64,000 nucleotides of DNA from Bacillus altitudinis 41KF2b. Lineage in GTDB: Bacteria > Bacillota > Bacilli > Bacillales > Bacillaceae. A program made the translations under genes and the position numbers. The stretch's first letter is position 1; each line of letters opens with the position of its first letter. Below the pieces are notes generated by a model. That model was not told the origin of the DNA, searched no databases, and saw nothing but the letters and a program-made list of their open reading frames with translations. The DNA is taken from positions 1 to 64,000 of the forward strand of contig NZ_ASJC01000004.1 in assembly GCF_000691145.1 (NCBI RefSeq), written 5' to 3'. Below, in pieces: positions 26,347-34,343 of the stretch.

Positions 26347-27334
26347 ACCTCTCATCTCCCTTCATATCGTGTCGCCTTTGATATCGTTTGGCTTCTTTTA
26401 TAAATGCCTGAAGCTCTTCCCGAGTCGGCAGTCCCTCGTGATCTCCTGGGGACATGACTGCAAGTGCTCCAATGGCATTGCCTCTTGTCACCGATTTTTC
26501 ATATGATAATCCGTCCAGCAGACCGCTCATCACTCCCACTGCAAATCCATCACCAGCTCCGACTGTATCCACGACATGAGACACATGAAAACCAGCCACT
26601 ACACCTTGGCCGGATGCACTTTTGAAATAGGCTCCTTCTGCTCCCAGTTTAATGACCACAAGCTTGACACCTTTTTGTAAATAAACATCCGCAATCGCTT
26701 CCGGCTCATGACATCCTGTGAGTCTTTGACCTTCTGCAAGCCCTGGGAAAAACCAATCTACTTGAGCAGCCATCTGGTTCACCGTATGAATCATGTCTTC
26801 TTCCTCTTCCCATAGTTGAAGTCTAAGGTTCGGATCAAAGGAAATGGTTTTTCCTGCTTTCTTCATTTCTTTAAGGGCATGAAAAGAAAACGCTCTCATT
26901 TCACTAGACACAGCAGGCGGGATTCCGGTCATATGAAGATGTCCTGCCTGCTGAAAATAAGTGGACGGGAAGTCGCTTGGGTTCAATGTGCTCGCAGCAG
27001 AGCCTTTTCGGTAGTACGTCACATCAGGGTCTCCATCGATGACTTTTGATTTCAGCAATATCCCTGTTTTAGCCCCATCATTTGAACGAAGCACTGCCTT
27101 CGTATCGACCCCTTCTTTTTGAAGCTCTTCTAAAATAAATGTGCCAAGTGAGTCCGTCCCGACCTTGCTCATCCAGCCTACGCTAAAGCCTAATCTTGCC
27201 AAGCCGACCGCAACATTACTCTCTGCACCAGCAAGTGCTTTTTGAAACGTATGCACTTGGTGAAGCTCGCCAATTTCTTTTGCATAAAACATCGCCATTG
27301 ATTCCCCAAATGTGATCACATCCAATGCTTTCAC
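26318..27334 (-). CDS. kdgK: 2-keto-3-deoxygluconate kinase (PfkB family)
   Basis: KdgK phosphorylates 2-keto-3-deoxygluconate to KDPG for KdgA. The 338-residue PfkB-family kinase shows VITFGESMAMF, the ribokinase signature region AGAESNVAVGLARLG and the catalytic DTVGAGDGFAVGV near residue 255. A long basic C-terminal tail overlaps kdgA. The start is GTG with AAAGGGGAG upstream. A KdgR-type operator lies 19 bp before the start, so this gene pair probably has its own regulated promoter or read-through control. Confidence 0.93.
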   Translation of the reverse strand: MKALDVITFGESMAMFYAKEIGELHQVHTFQKALAGAESNVAVGLARLGFSVGWMSKVGTDSLGTFILEELQKEGVDTKAVLRSNDGAKTGILLKSKVIDGDPDVTYYRKGSAASTLNPSDFPSTYFQQAGHLHMTGIPPAVSSEMRAFSFHALKEMKKAGKTISFDPNLRLQLWEEEEDMIHTVNQMAAQVDWFFPGLAEGQRLTGCHEPEAIADVYLQKGVKLVVIKLGAEGAYFKSASGQGVVAGFHVSHVVDTVGAGDGFAVGVMSGLLDGLSYEKSVTRGNAIGALAVMSPGDHEGLPTREELQAFIKEAKRYQRRHDMKGDERYGKVSKYER

Positions 27335-27352
27335 TGATTTCTCCCCTTTCTT

Positions 27353-27364
27353 GGTACCGGTTTC
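27353..27364 (-). promoter_or_regulatory. KdgR-type operator before kdgK
   Basis: GAAACCGGTACC on the minus strand differs at one position from the operator copy at 28630-28641, and keeps the CG centre typical of LacI-family sites. Confidence 0.5.
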
Positions 27365-27378
27365 AAAACAGTTGAAAA

Positions 27379-27412
27379 AGAGAGAGCATGCACGTATGTA
27401 TACTCTTCTCTG
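27379..27412 (-). terminator. Possible terminator after kdgR
   Basis: An imperfect GAG-TAT-CAT/ATG-CTC-type stem is followed on the minus strand by TCTTTTTC. It may separate kdgR from kdgKA. Confidence 0.35.
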
Positions 27413-27420
27413 CCTGACGT

Positions 27421-28431
27421 TTATAAAGATTTTCTCACAATGATTTCTCCATCAAGTTGAATGGTCTGGGGTGCACTCTTATCCCCTTCAAGACGCGTCT
27501 TGATTTTTTGCATCGCCGCTCTCCCCATCTCATGAGATGGCTGCGCCACCGTAGTGATGCCTGGCCCGATCAGCTTATACCATTCTGTATCATCAAATCC
27601 GGCAATGCCTATCTCCTCAGGAATCTTCACCCCAAGATCGACGAGTTCACTGATGAGCTTCAGCATGAGTAATCCATTGCCTGCTAAAATCGCTTTTTTC
27701 TGATGGTTTGATTGTAAAAAACGACAAATCTCATCTCGCATTTGTTCCTTTTGCTTCAAATTGATTTCTGCAATCATGGGTGTCTTATGTTGACTCATGG
27801 CCGTCTGTTCATAGGCTTCTTTTCGTTCTTCACGAGGACTAATCCCATCGACCGGCTCAGTAAAGAAAGCGATATGCTCGTAGCCTTTTTGAATCATTTG
27901 ATGAAGTAGACGAGCCGTGATGTCACGGTTATTCGTTGTGACGGTATCGACCTTGAGTTCAGGTAACTTACGGTCAACAAGAACAATCGGTACACCGTTT
28001 TGCTTAAAGTCTTGCAAAATGTCATTGTTTTGACCCGTCGTATTAATGATCAGCCCTTCAATATAATGCGCATTCAGCTTCAGAAGCATTTCTCGTTCTT
28101 TTTCTGGACGATTATCTGTGTTGCACACCATGATGCTGTATCCATATTCATCACAAATCTCTTCCACACCACGAAGTGTCGCAACAGAGAATGGATTCGT
28201 AATATCAGCCACAATAAAACCAATGACCTTGCTCTTTCTTACTTTCAATCCTTGGGCAAGCTGACTCGGACGATAATGGAGCTCCTCAATGGCTTTTTTA
28301 ATCTTTTTTACCTTTTCAGGAGAAATTTCATTTGTTCTGCCATTGATGTATCTGGATACCGTTGATTTTGAGACACCTGCATATGCTGCAACTTCGTTAA
28401 TGGTGACTTTCGTTTGCTTTTTCTCTTTCAT
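27421..28431 (-). CDS. kdgR: LacI family repressor of KDG utilisation
   Basis: KdgR represses the kdg and kdu genes until a KDG-pathway intermediate appears. The 336-residue protein starts with the LacI helix-turn-helix (VTINEVAAYAGVSKSTVSRYING), then a sugar-binding core (SKVIGFIVADITNPFSVATLRG, GLIINTTGQN, IPEEIGIAGFDDTEW, GITTVAQPSHEMGRAAM). The frame opens at 28482, but the ATG at 28431 with GGGAG upstream gives the normal LacI-type N-terminus. Its promoter overlaps an operator copy, implying autoregulation. It is divergent from kduID. Confidence 0.93.
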   Translation of the reverse strand: MKEKKQTKVTINEVAAYAGVSKSTVSRYINGRTNEISPEKVKKIKKAIEELHYRPSQLAQGLKVRKSKVIGFIVADITNPFSVATLRGVEEICDEYGYSIMVCNTDNRPEKEREMLLKLNAHYIEGLIINTTGQNNDILQDFKQNGVPIVLVDRKLPELKVDTVTTNNRDITARLLHQMIQKGYEHIAFFTEPVDGISPREERKEAYEQTAMSQHKTPMIAEINLKQKEQMRDEICRFLQSNHQKKAILAGNGLLMLKLISELVDLGVKIPEEIGIAGFDDTEWYKLIGPGITTVAQPSHEMGRAAMQKIKTRLEGDKSAPQTIQLDGEIIVRKSL

Positions 28432-28468
28432 ACAAAAAACTCCCAAGATCGATCTTCTCATTTGTTTC

Positions 28469-28480
28469 GAAACCGATTTC
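28469..28480. promoter_or_regulatory. KdgR-type operator in the kdgR leader
   Basis: GAAACCGATTTC, a CG-centred near-palindrome, lies just downstream of the kdgR -10 (28502-28497), a position suited to autorepression. Confidence 0.6.
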
Positions 28481-28496
28481 AAATAAACTTAAAAAA

Positions 28497-28525
28497 ATCA
28501 TACCACAAGTTGAGCTGTATCAGAA
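28497..28525 (-). promoter_or_regulatory. Putative SigA promoter of kdgR
   Basis: On the minus strand TTCTGA (28525-28520), 17-bp spacer, TATGAT (28502-28497). Confidence 0.5.
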
Positions 28526-28571
28526 GATTTTTTTCATGAACATGAAGAAAAAAAGCTTTTATACAATTAAA

Positions 28572-28583
28572 GAAAGCGATTTC
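28572..28583. promoter_or_regulatory. KdgR-type operator upstream of the kduI -35
   Basis: GAAAGCGATTTC differs by one base from the copy in the kdgR leader and ends 10 bp before the kduID -35 box. Confidence 0.55.
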
Positions 28584-28593
28584 AAATTAACGG

Positions 28594-28622
28594 TTGACGC
28601 CGCCCTCTTTTTCCTCTAGAAT
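28594..28622 (+). promoter_or_regulatory. SigA promoter of kduID
   Basis: TTGACG (28594-28599), a 17-bp spacer and TAGAAT (28617-28622), flanked on both sides by KdgR-type operators. Confidence 0.7.
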
Positions 28623-28629
28623 TTTCCTT

Positions 28630-28641
28630 GAAACCGATACC
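28630..28641. promoter_or_regulatory. KdgR-type operator at the kduI transcription start
   Basis: GAAACCGATACC begins 7 bp after the -10 hexamer, so it would cover the start site. With the copy at 28572 (58 bp apart) it could support loop-based repression. Confidence 0.6.
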
Positions 28642-28688
28642 AAATAAAACAATCATATGTTTCAGATGGAAAGGGAGGCTTATCTCAA

Positions 28689-29516
28689 ATGGAAAATCGT
28701 TATGCTGTACATCCTGAGCAGGTCAAGCGTTTTACAACAGAGGAACTTCGTCGTCATTTTCATATTCCGACACTTTTTGTCAGTGGTGAATTGAAGCTGT
28801 ATTATTCGCATGAGGACCGTGTGGTGATTGGCGGTGTTATGCCGACATCAGAACCGATCAAGCTAGATGCCGGCGACTTTTTACGTACAGAATATTTCCT
28901 TGAAAGACGGGAAATTGGCATTGTGAATGTCGGCGGCCAAGGTACGGTTACAGTCGATGGTGAGTCATTTGTGCTGGAGCATAAAGATTTCTTATATATT
29001 GGACTTGGACACGAACATGTACAGTTTGCTAGTTCATCAGGTGAGCAGGCCAAATTTTATCTTGTGTCAGCCACAGCTCATAGAGCGTATCCGACACAAA
29101 AGGCTGCGATTGCTGAATTAACACCGAATCATTTAGGGGAAGCATCCGCCTCGAACGTACGGAATCTGTATCAGGTCATTCATGCAGACGGCATCCAAAG
29201 CTGCCAGCTTATGATGGGCATCACTCAGCTTGAAACCAATAACACATGGAACACGATGCCTGCTCATATACATGACCGGCGGATGGAAGTGTACTTATAT
29301 CTTGATATAGAGGAAGACGCACGTGTCTTTCATTTTATGGGGGAGCCATCTGAAACGAGACATCTCGTTGTGGCAAATGAAGAAGCCGTCATCTCACCTG
29401 CCTGGTCCATTCATTCAGGCTCAGGTACCGCAAATTATTCATTTATTTGGGCAATGGCGGGAGAAAACTATACGTTTAAAGATATGGACTTTGTCCCGAT
29501 GGACCAGCTGAGGTAA
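28689..29516 (+). CDS. kduI: 5-keto-4-deoxyuronate isomerase
   Basis: KduI isomerises 5-keto-4-deoxyuronate, from unsaturated oligogalacturonides, to 2,5-diketo-3-deoxygluconate. The 275-residue cupin-type protein shows NRYAVHPEQVKRFTTEELRRHF, YFLERREIGIVNVGG and the metal-binding cluster WNTMPAHIHDRRMEVYLYLD (two His and a Glu), with the partner SPAWSIHSGSGTANYSFIWAM. The ATG follows GGGAGGC. kduD follows 4 bp after the stop, so they form one unit. Confidence 0.95.
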   Translation: MENRYAVHPEQVKRFTTEELRRHFHIPTLFVSGELKLYYSHEDRVVIGGVMPTSEPIKLDAGDFLRTEYFLERREIGIVNVGGQGTVTVDGESFVLEHKDFLYIGLGHEHVQFASSSGEQAKFYLVSATAHRAYPTQKAAIAELTPNHLGEASASNVRNLYQVIHADGIQSCQLMMGITQLETNNTWNTMPAHIHDRRMEVYLYLDIEEDARVFHFMGEPSETRHLVVANEEAVISPAWSIHSGSGTANYSFIWAMAGENYTFKDMDFVPMDQLR

Positions 29517-29520
29517 TGAG

Positions 29521-30294
29521 ATGACGACGACATCATATGTAGCGTCCCTCTTTTCCCTCGAAGGCAAAACAGCTCTTGTCACAGGTCCTGGAACTGGTAT
29601 TGGGCAAGGGATTGCCGTAGCGCTTGCCCGTTCAGGTGCAGATATCATCGGCACCTACCACCATACGCCGCTTGATGAAACAAAAGAACTTGTCGAACAG
29701 ACCGGCAGATCATTTCATGCGATTCAAGTAGACTTTTCAGACCCTAAGTCCGCAAAGCGGGATGTTGATGCCCTTTTAAAGCAGCATTCAATTGATATTT
29801 TAATCAATAATGCTGGGACCATTAAAAGAGAAGAGGCCGCTCAATATTCAGAGGAAAACTGGCATACTGTGATGGATGTGAATATCAACAGTCTCTTTTT
29901 CCTCACGCAAAAGGTCGGACAGCAGATGCTGAAAAAAGGGCAAGGGAAAATTGTCAATATCGCTTCCCTTCTATCATTTCAAGGTGGTGTCTTTGTTCCC
30001 GCTTATACAGCAAGTAAGCATGCTGTCGCAGGTTTGACGAAAGCTTTTGCAAATGAATGGGCAAGTCAGCATATTCAGGTCAATGCGATCGCGCCTGGTT
30101 ATATTGCAACCAATAACACGCAAGCCATTCGTGACGATGCGAACCGGAATGAAGAGATTCTGAAACGAATCCCCGCTGGACGCTGGGGACGGCCTGAAGA
30201 TCTAGCAGGTGCCGCCGTCTTTCTCAGCTCCCCTGCCTCTGATTATATGAACGGTCATATTTTAGCCGTAGATGGCGGCTGGCTGGCGAGATAA
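29521..30294 (+). CDS. kduD: 2-deoxy-D-gluconate 3-dehydrogenase (SDR family)
   Basis: KduD reduces 2,5-diketo-3-deoxygluconate to 2-keto-3-deoxygluconate, the substrate of KdgK. The 257-residue short-chain dehydrogenase has the nucleotide loop TGPGTGIGQGIA near residue 20, INNAG, catalytic Ser/Tyr/Lys in IVNIASLLS and YTASKHAV, and the C-terminal GHILAVDGGW. It ends the kduID operon at a clear hairpin. Together with kdgK and kdgA it gives a complete route from 5-keto-4-deoxyuronate to pyruvate and triose phosphate. Confidence 0.95.
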   Translation: MTTTSYVASLFSLEGKTALVTGPGTGIGQGIAVALARSGADIIGTYHHTPLDETKELVEQTGRSFHAIQVDFSDPKSAKRDVDALLKQHSIDILINNAGTIKREEAAQYSEENWHTVMDVNINSLFFLTQKVGQQMLKKGQGKIVNIASLLSFQGGVFVPAYTASKHAVAGLTKAFANEWASQHIQVNAIAPGYIATNNTQAIRDDANRNEEILKRIPAGRWGRPEDLAGAAVFLSSPASDYMNGHILAVDGGWLAR

Positions 30295-30301
30295 ACATGT
30301 G

Positions 30302-30336
30302 AAGAGAATTCCTATTTTAGGGGATTCTCTTTTTTC
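30302..30336 (+). terminator. Terminator after kduID
   Basis: AGAGAAT (30303-30309) pairs with ATTCTCT (30324-30330), followed by six T. Confidence 0.85.
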
Positions 30337-30341
30337 TATTT

Positions 30342-30371
30342 GCATAATTCTTCTCCTTTCGAGTCACTCTA
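30342..30371 (+). promoter_or_regulatory. SigG-like promoter of the gerB-position operon
   Basis: GCATA at 30342 (consensus GMATR) and CACTCTA at 30365-30371 (consensus CATNHTA) are separated by 18 bp, fitting forespore SigG, which drives ger operons. The -10 has one mismatch. Confidence 0.55.
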
Positions 30372-30398
30372 TAAAAAAAGACATGAGGGTGAGGTATT

Positions 30399-31865
30399 AT
30401 GAAAAGTCGTATTGAACAAGATATAGAGTCCGTCATTCAGCGTGTCAAAAGCTTTGCCGGCAAAAGTGATGATATCGTGTTCCACTCTTTTTCATTTGGT
30501 CCTTCCGCTGTCTCTGCATGTCTCGTGTACGTTGAAGGACTCACAGAATTTGAGATGCTTTCCAAACAAATCATTTCACCTATGCAAAAGGAACTGACCA
30601 TTACCGAGGTCGACCACACCACACTTTCTTCCCTTTCTAAAACGTTCTTTGGCATTCAAAATGATGTGCTGGAAGATATGAACCTTGCCATCGAGCAGTT
30701 ATACAGCGGCAGGGCTATTTTATTTGTGGATAGGGCCACTCAAGCGCTTGCGCTCCATACGAATCTTTTTCAATTTAGAGAAGTAGAGGAGCCGCAATCA
30801 GAAGTCCTTGTAAGAGGACCCCGGATTGGATTTATTGAAAATCTTGAAAAAAACACGGCATTGCTTCGTGAAAGAGCAAACGATCCGAATCTTGTCATTC
30901 AAAAGGTGAACATAGGTACTCGTAACAAGAAATCTGCTGCTCTTGTGTATGTTCGTGATATCGCAGACCCCAAACTAGTAGATGATGTATTCTCTCGTAT
31001 GAAGCAAATCAAAATGGATGATATTCCTGAGAGCGGCTACATAGAACAGCTGATTGAAGACAGTCATATCTCTATTTTCCCGCAGATTCAAAATACAGAA
31101 CGTCCTGATCGGGTGATTGCCTCTGTGCTCGAAGGAAAGGTGTCTATTTTGCTCGATGGGACGCCATTTGCCCTCATTATGCCGATGACACTCACTGCCT
31201 TGATGCAATCACCGGAGGATTATTATCAAAGATGGACAAGTGCGACTCTTTTGCGTTTGCTCCGTTATATTGCCGTGCTTTTGACGATCTTTTTACCGGG
31301 ACTCTATATCGCCCTTGTTTCCTATCATCCTGGTTTATTACCAACACGAATGGCACTGACCATCGCAGGCAGCCGGCAAAATGTGCCCTTTCCTCCTGTA
31401 GTGGAAGCCATTTTGATGTCGTTTACGATTGAACTGCTGCGGGAAGCTGGACTTCGTCTTCCTAGGGCGATCGGGCAGACGATTGGACTGATTGGCGGCG
31501 TCATTATTGGACAGGCGGCTGTCCAAGCCAATATCGTCAGTGCCTTAATGGTCATTATTGTGTCTCTGACGGCACTAGCCGATTTCACTGCTCCATCATA
31601 TGATTTCAGCTTCCCCTTACGCATTCTGCGGTTTATGGCGATCTTCAGTTCAGCCATGTTTGGATTATACGGCCTCATCATGTGTTATTTATTTGTACTT
31701 TGTCACTTGATGCAGCTGAAGACCTTTGGTTTTGACTATTTCACACCTGTTTTGTCTTCACCGTTTTCAGATTTAAAAGATACGTACGTTCGTTTACCAA
31801 TAGGGCTATTTAAATCAAGACCGAAAACAGCCAAGACAAAAAATCTCAAAAGACAAGGAGAGTAA
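30399..31865 (+). CDS. gerBA: Spore germinant receptor A subunit (gerB position)
   Basis: A-subunit of a GerA-type receptor in the inner spore membrane, part of a nutrient-gated complex triggering germination. The 488-residue protein has a ~250-residue soluble N-terminal region with the family block VLVRGPRIGFIENLEKNTALLRER and TERPDRVIASVLEGKVSILLDGTPFALIMP. About five membrane segments follow, containing ELLREAGLRLPRAIGQTIGLIGGVIIGQAAVQA. A basic tail (FKSRPKTAKTKNLKRQ) ends it. gerBB starts 3 bp after its stop. The name follows its position between manA and ywtG as in B. subtilis; the ligand is unknown. Confidence 0.88.
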   Translation: MKSRIEQDIESVIQRVKSFAGKSDDIVFHSFSFGPSAVSACLVYVEGLTEFEMLSKQIISPMQKELTITEVDHTTLSSLSKTFFGIQNDVLEDMNLAIEQLYSGRAILFVDRATQALALHTNLFQFREVEEPQSEVLVRGPRIGFIENLEKNTALLRERANDPNLVIQKVNIGTRNKKSAALVYVRDIADPKLVDDVFSRMKQIKMDDIPESGYIEQLIEDSHISIFPQIQNTERPDRVIASVLEGKVSILLDGTPFALIMPMTLTALMQSPEDYYQRWTSATLLRLLRYIAVLLTIFLPGLYIALVSYHPGLLPTRMALTIAGSRQNVPFPPVVEAILMSFTIELLREAGLRLPRAIGQTIGLIGGVIIGQAAVQANIVSALMVIIVSLTALADFTAPSYDFSFPLRILRFMAIFSSAMFGLYGLIMCYLFVLCHLMQLKTFGFDYFTPVLSSPFSDLKDTYVRLPIGLFKSRPKTAKTKNLKRQGE

Positions 31866-31868
31866 ACG

Positions 31869-32969
31869 ATGTACAGAGCTGAGAAGCTATCATTGTTACA
31901 AGTCACCATTCTGTGCAGTTCTACAATGATAGGCGCTGGAATTTTAACCATTCCTCGCAGTTCTGCCAATTCAGGATTCCCTGATGGCTGGATCATTGTA
32001 TTAATACAGGGAGTCATCTTTGCTTTCGTTGCTTTTTTGCTAGGTTGGATTGCGGAGAAGAATGCACCGGATACCATTTTTGAATCGAATACAAAAGGAG
32101 CCGGTGCCTTCTTTGGTACGATCTTTAACCTAATGCTGATCGGTTATTTACTAGCCATTGTTGGCTTTGAGGCGCGTGTACTGGGGGAAGTGGTTCAATT
32201 TTTCCTGTTGCAATCGACCCCGATGACAGTGATTGTGATGATTTTTTTACTGGTGGCGATCTATCATTTAAAAAGCGGCATTTTTCCGGTAGTGAAAATG
32301 GTGACATATATTTATCCGATGACCATGATCATTTACATTGGGCTCATGCTGTTTAGTTTGAAAATATTTGATTTTGATTACTTACGCCCGGTAATGGCTC
32401 ACGGGTTTAAAGATTTTAGTAATTTGTTCTCTCAAACATTTATTCAATTTACAGGCTTTGAAGTCATTTTGTTTGTCGTACCGCTTATCTATAAAGACAA
32501 ATGGTCAAAAGCGAAATGGGCCGCAGCGATCGGTGTAGGGATCACCACACTTATTTACTCCCTCACGCTCTTTATTGTGATTGGTTCCATGACGGTTGGA
32601 GAAACGAAATCACTCACCTGGCCCACTGTCTCACTCATTCAAGCGCTAGAACTAGAAGGGGTCTTCATTGAACGCTTTGATATTTTCTTACTGACGATCT
32701 GGACGTGCCAGCAGTTTATTTGTATGCTTGGCTTTTTCCAATTTGCGATTAAAGGATGTCAAACGGTGTTTAAGACAACCAATTTAACGAGACTGCTATG
32801 GTTGCTGTTTTTGCTGACCTCAGCTCTCTCTCTTTTTCCGAGAAATATCAATGAAGTCTTTTACTACTCGACTTTACTCGGCTATGCATTATTCGCTGTT
32901 TTGGCGATTCCTTTTATAACAGCTATTCTGCTCATGATACGTAAAAAATGGGGAGGTCGATCTGCATGA
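31869..32969 (+). CDS. gerBB: Spore germinant receptor B subunit (gerB position)
   Basis: B-subunit of the GerA-type receptor, an APC-superfamily-like membrane protein thought to bind the nutrient. The 366-residue protein has about ten hydrophobic segments. It begins LSLLQVTILCSSTMIGAGILTIPRSSANS, which contains the unwound-helix glycine motif of amino-acid transporters, and has FTGFEVILFVVPLIY in the middle. Its stop overlaps the gerBC start by four bases (ATGA). Confidence 0.88.
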   Translation: MYRAEKLSLLQVTILCSSTMIGAGILTIPRSSANSGFPDGWIIVLIQGVIFAFVAFLLGWIAEKNAPDTIFESNTKGAGAFFGTIFNLMLIGYLLAIVGFEARVLGEVVQFFLLQSTPMTVIVMIFLLVAIYHLKSGIFPVVKMVTYIYPMTMIIYIGLMLFSLKIFDFDYLRPVMAHGFKDFSNLFSQTFIQFTGFEVILFVVPLIYKDKWSKAKWAAAIGVGITTLIYSLTLFIVIGSMTVGETKSLTWPTVSLIQALELEGVFIERFDIFLLTIWTCQQFICMLGFFQFAIKGCQTVFKTTNLTRLLWLLFLLTSALSLFPRNINEVFYYSTLLGYALFAVLAIPFITAILLMIRKKWGGRSA

Positions 32970-34111
32970 AAGGGAGGCGTTTATTGCTCATCTTTCTGTC
33001 TTGCTGTCTTTTGCTTTTATCGACAGGTTGCTGGGACTTAAAAGATATTGAGAAATTATCGTTTGTGCGCGGTGTTGGCATTGACGAGGAAGATGATAAC
33101 GGAGTCAAACTCACCTATCAAAACCTTGTCCCTAAAATGGGCGGAACACAAGAAGCAGATTCCCCTGGCTATGTGAATGTCGTCTCAAAGGGGAAAAATG
33201 TACTGGAAGCAGTCAGCAATGTCGCTTTGAAGGACCCGCCGATTTACAGTGATCACCTTAAAATCTTTTTGTTTGGCAAAGATCAAGCTGAACATCATGA
33301 TATTCAAGGGACACTCAACCACTTTATACGAGATGATGAGGTTCGAAGAAGCAGCTACCTCTTAGTGTCACGCCATGAGGCTTCAAAAGTCATCAATCAA
33401 AAATTAAAATCACAACAGAGGGTTCCAGTCGAGCATATTTTTGAAACATCAAAAAACCGGAGCTTTAACGGGAAGATTTTACTGCCAACACGTATTGGCC
33501 GAGCGTCGGATTACTTTCAGATGGGTACAAGCTTTCTTGTCCAAAGTGTGGATGTCGTAAACGGAGAACTCACCTATGATGGTGCAGGCATTATCCATGG
33601 GAAAACGCGAAAACTGATAGGATTCATACCAGCAAAGGATGTCCAATCTTTAAACTGGGTCATGAATCGCATCTCAGGCGGAGTCGTACCCGCCACCTAC
33701 AAAGGCTTTCCGATTACGTATGAAATCAAGAAAGCAAAGTCCAAGATTGAACCCTATCTGAAGAACGGAAAGATTTCCTTTAAAATTAGTGTACAAACAA
33801 ACGGGAAACTATCAGAAGATCAATATCCCCCTGAAAACTCATACGATGAGCAATACATCAAACGATTTGAGCGCATTTTTGAACGCAAAATCAAAGAGCG
33901 CATTCAAAAAGCTGTCCACCACATGCAAAAAGAAGTTGGTGTTGACCCGATCCTTTTAAATCGGCAGGTGCGCATCAAGTATCCAGACTTTTGGGATCAG
34001 CACCGCAACGAATGGGATACACTATTTCAAGAAGTAGACATTGCATATGACGTAAAAGTCAGCATTTTGAATTTTGGTGCAGAAGGCGCAACGAAAAGCT
34101 TTAAATGGTAG
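32966..34111 (+). CDS. gerBC: Spore germinant receptor C subunit, lipoprotein (gerB position)
   Basis: C-subunit of the receptor, a lipid-anchored protein on the outer face of the inner spore membrane. The 381-residue precursor has the signal LLLLSTGCWD with lipobox Cys near residue 21. The GerAC-family body follows (RGVGIDEEDDNGVKLTYQ, VLEAVSNVALKDPPIYSDHLKIFLFG, and the C-terminal VDIAYDVKVSILNFG). The frame opens at 32948, but the ATG at 32966 with GGGGAGG upstream places the signal peptide correctly. A hairpin follows. Confidence 0.88.
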   Translation: MKGRRLLLIFLSCCLLLLSTGCWDLKDIEKLSFVRGVGIDEEDDNGVKLTYQNLVPKMGGTQEADSPGYVNVVSKGKNVLEAVSNVALKDPPIYSDHLKIFLFGKDQAEHHDIQGTLNHFIRDDEVRRSSYLLVSRHEASKVINQKLKSQQRVPVEHIFETSKNRSFNGKILLPTRIGRASDYFQMGTSFLVQSVDVVNGELTYDGAGIIHGKTRKLIGFIPAKDVQSLNWVMNRISGGVVPATYKGFPITYEIKKAKSKIEPYLKNGKISFKISVQTNGKLSEDQYPPENSYDEQYIKRFERIFERKIKERIQKAVHHMQKEVGVDPILLNRQVRIKYPDFWDQHRNEWDTLFQEVDIAYDVKVSILNFGAEGATKSFKW

Positions 34112-34145
34112 CACAAAAGGCGGATGACCGCCTTAGATGGTTGAC

Positions 34146-34181
34146 AAAGGGCTAAAATGAACTTTGCTTTAGCCCTTTTTC
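34146..34181 (+). terminator. Terminator of the gerB-position operon
   Basis: AAAGGGCTAAA (34146-34156) pairs with TTTAGCCCTTT, followed by a T-run. Confidence 0.88.
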
Positions 34182-34187
34182 TTCTTT

Positions 34188-34309
34188 TCAGCGTGATAGA
34201 AAACCTTTGCAGTCTAGGAAGGACGAGTACCGGAGCAGAGCGAATGAAGGATTCGCGAGCACTGGCGCAGAGGACTGACAAAGAATGCGAGGGTTTGCCT
34301 ACACGCTGA
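34188..34309 (+). repeat. Structured non-coding element (nested inverted repeats; possible ncRNA or dispersed repeat)
   Basis: About 120 bp, GC-richer than its surroundings, fold on paper into one long hairpin. TCAGCGTG (34188-34195) pairs with CACGCTGA (34302-34309), AAACC with GGTTT, CTTTG (34205-34209) with CAAAG (34279-34283), and CAGTC (34210-34214) with GACTG (34273-34277). An apical GCGAAT/ATTCGC stem (34240-34256) has a 5-base loop. A 16-bp direct repeat with three mismatches (34225-34240 and 34257-34272) flanks the apical stem. A terminator follows on the + strand. It resembles small dispersed Bacillus intergenic repeats, but I cannot name a family. Confidence 0.65.
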
Positions 34310-34343
34310 GGCGGATTACCCGGAGGGGGAACCGCCTTTTTTA
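34309..34343 (+). terminator. Terminator following the structured element
   Basis: AGGCGG (34309-34314) pairs with CCGCCT (34332-34337), then TTTTTT. It overlaps the 3-prime end of the leftward glycosyltransferase gene, so it would end a rightward transcript of the structured element. Confidence 0.6.
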
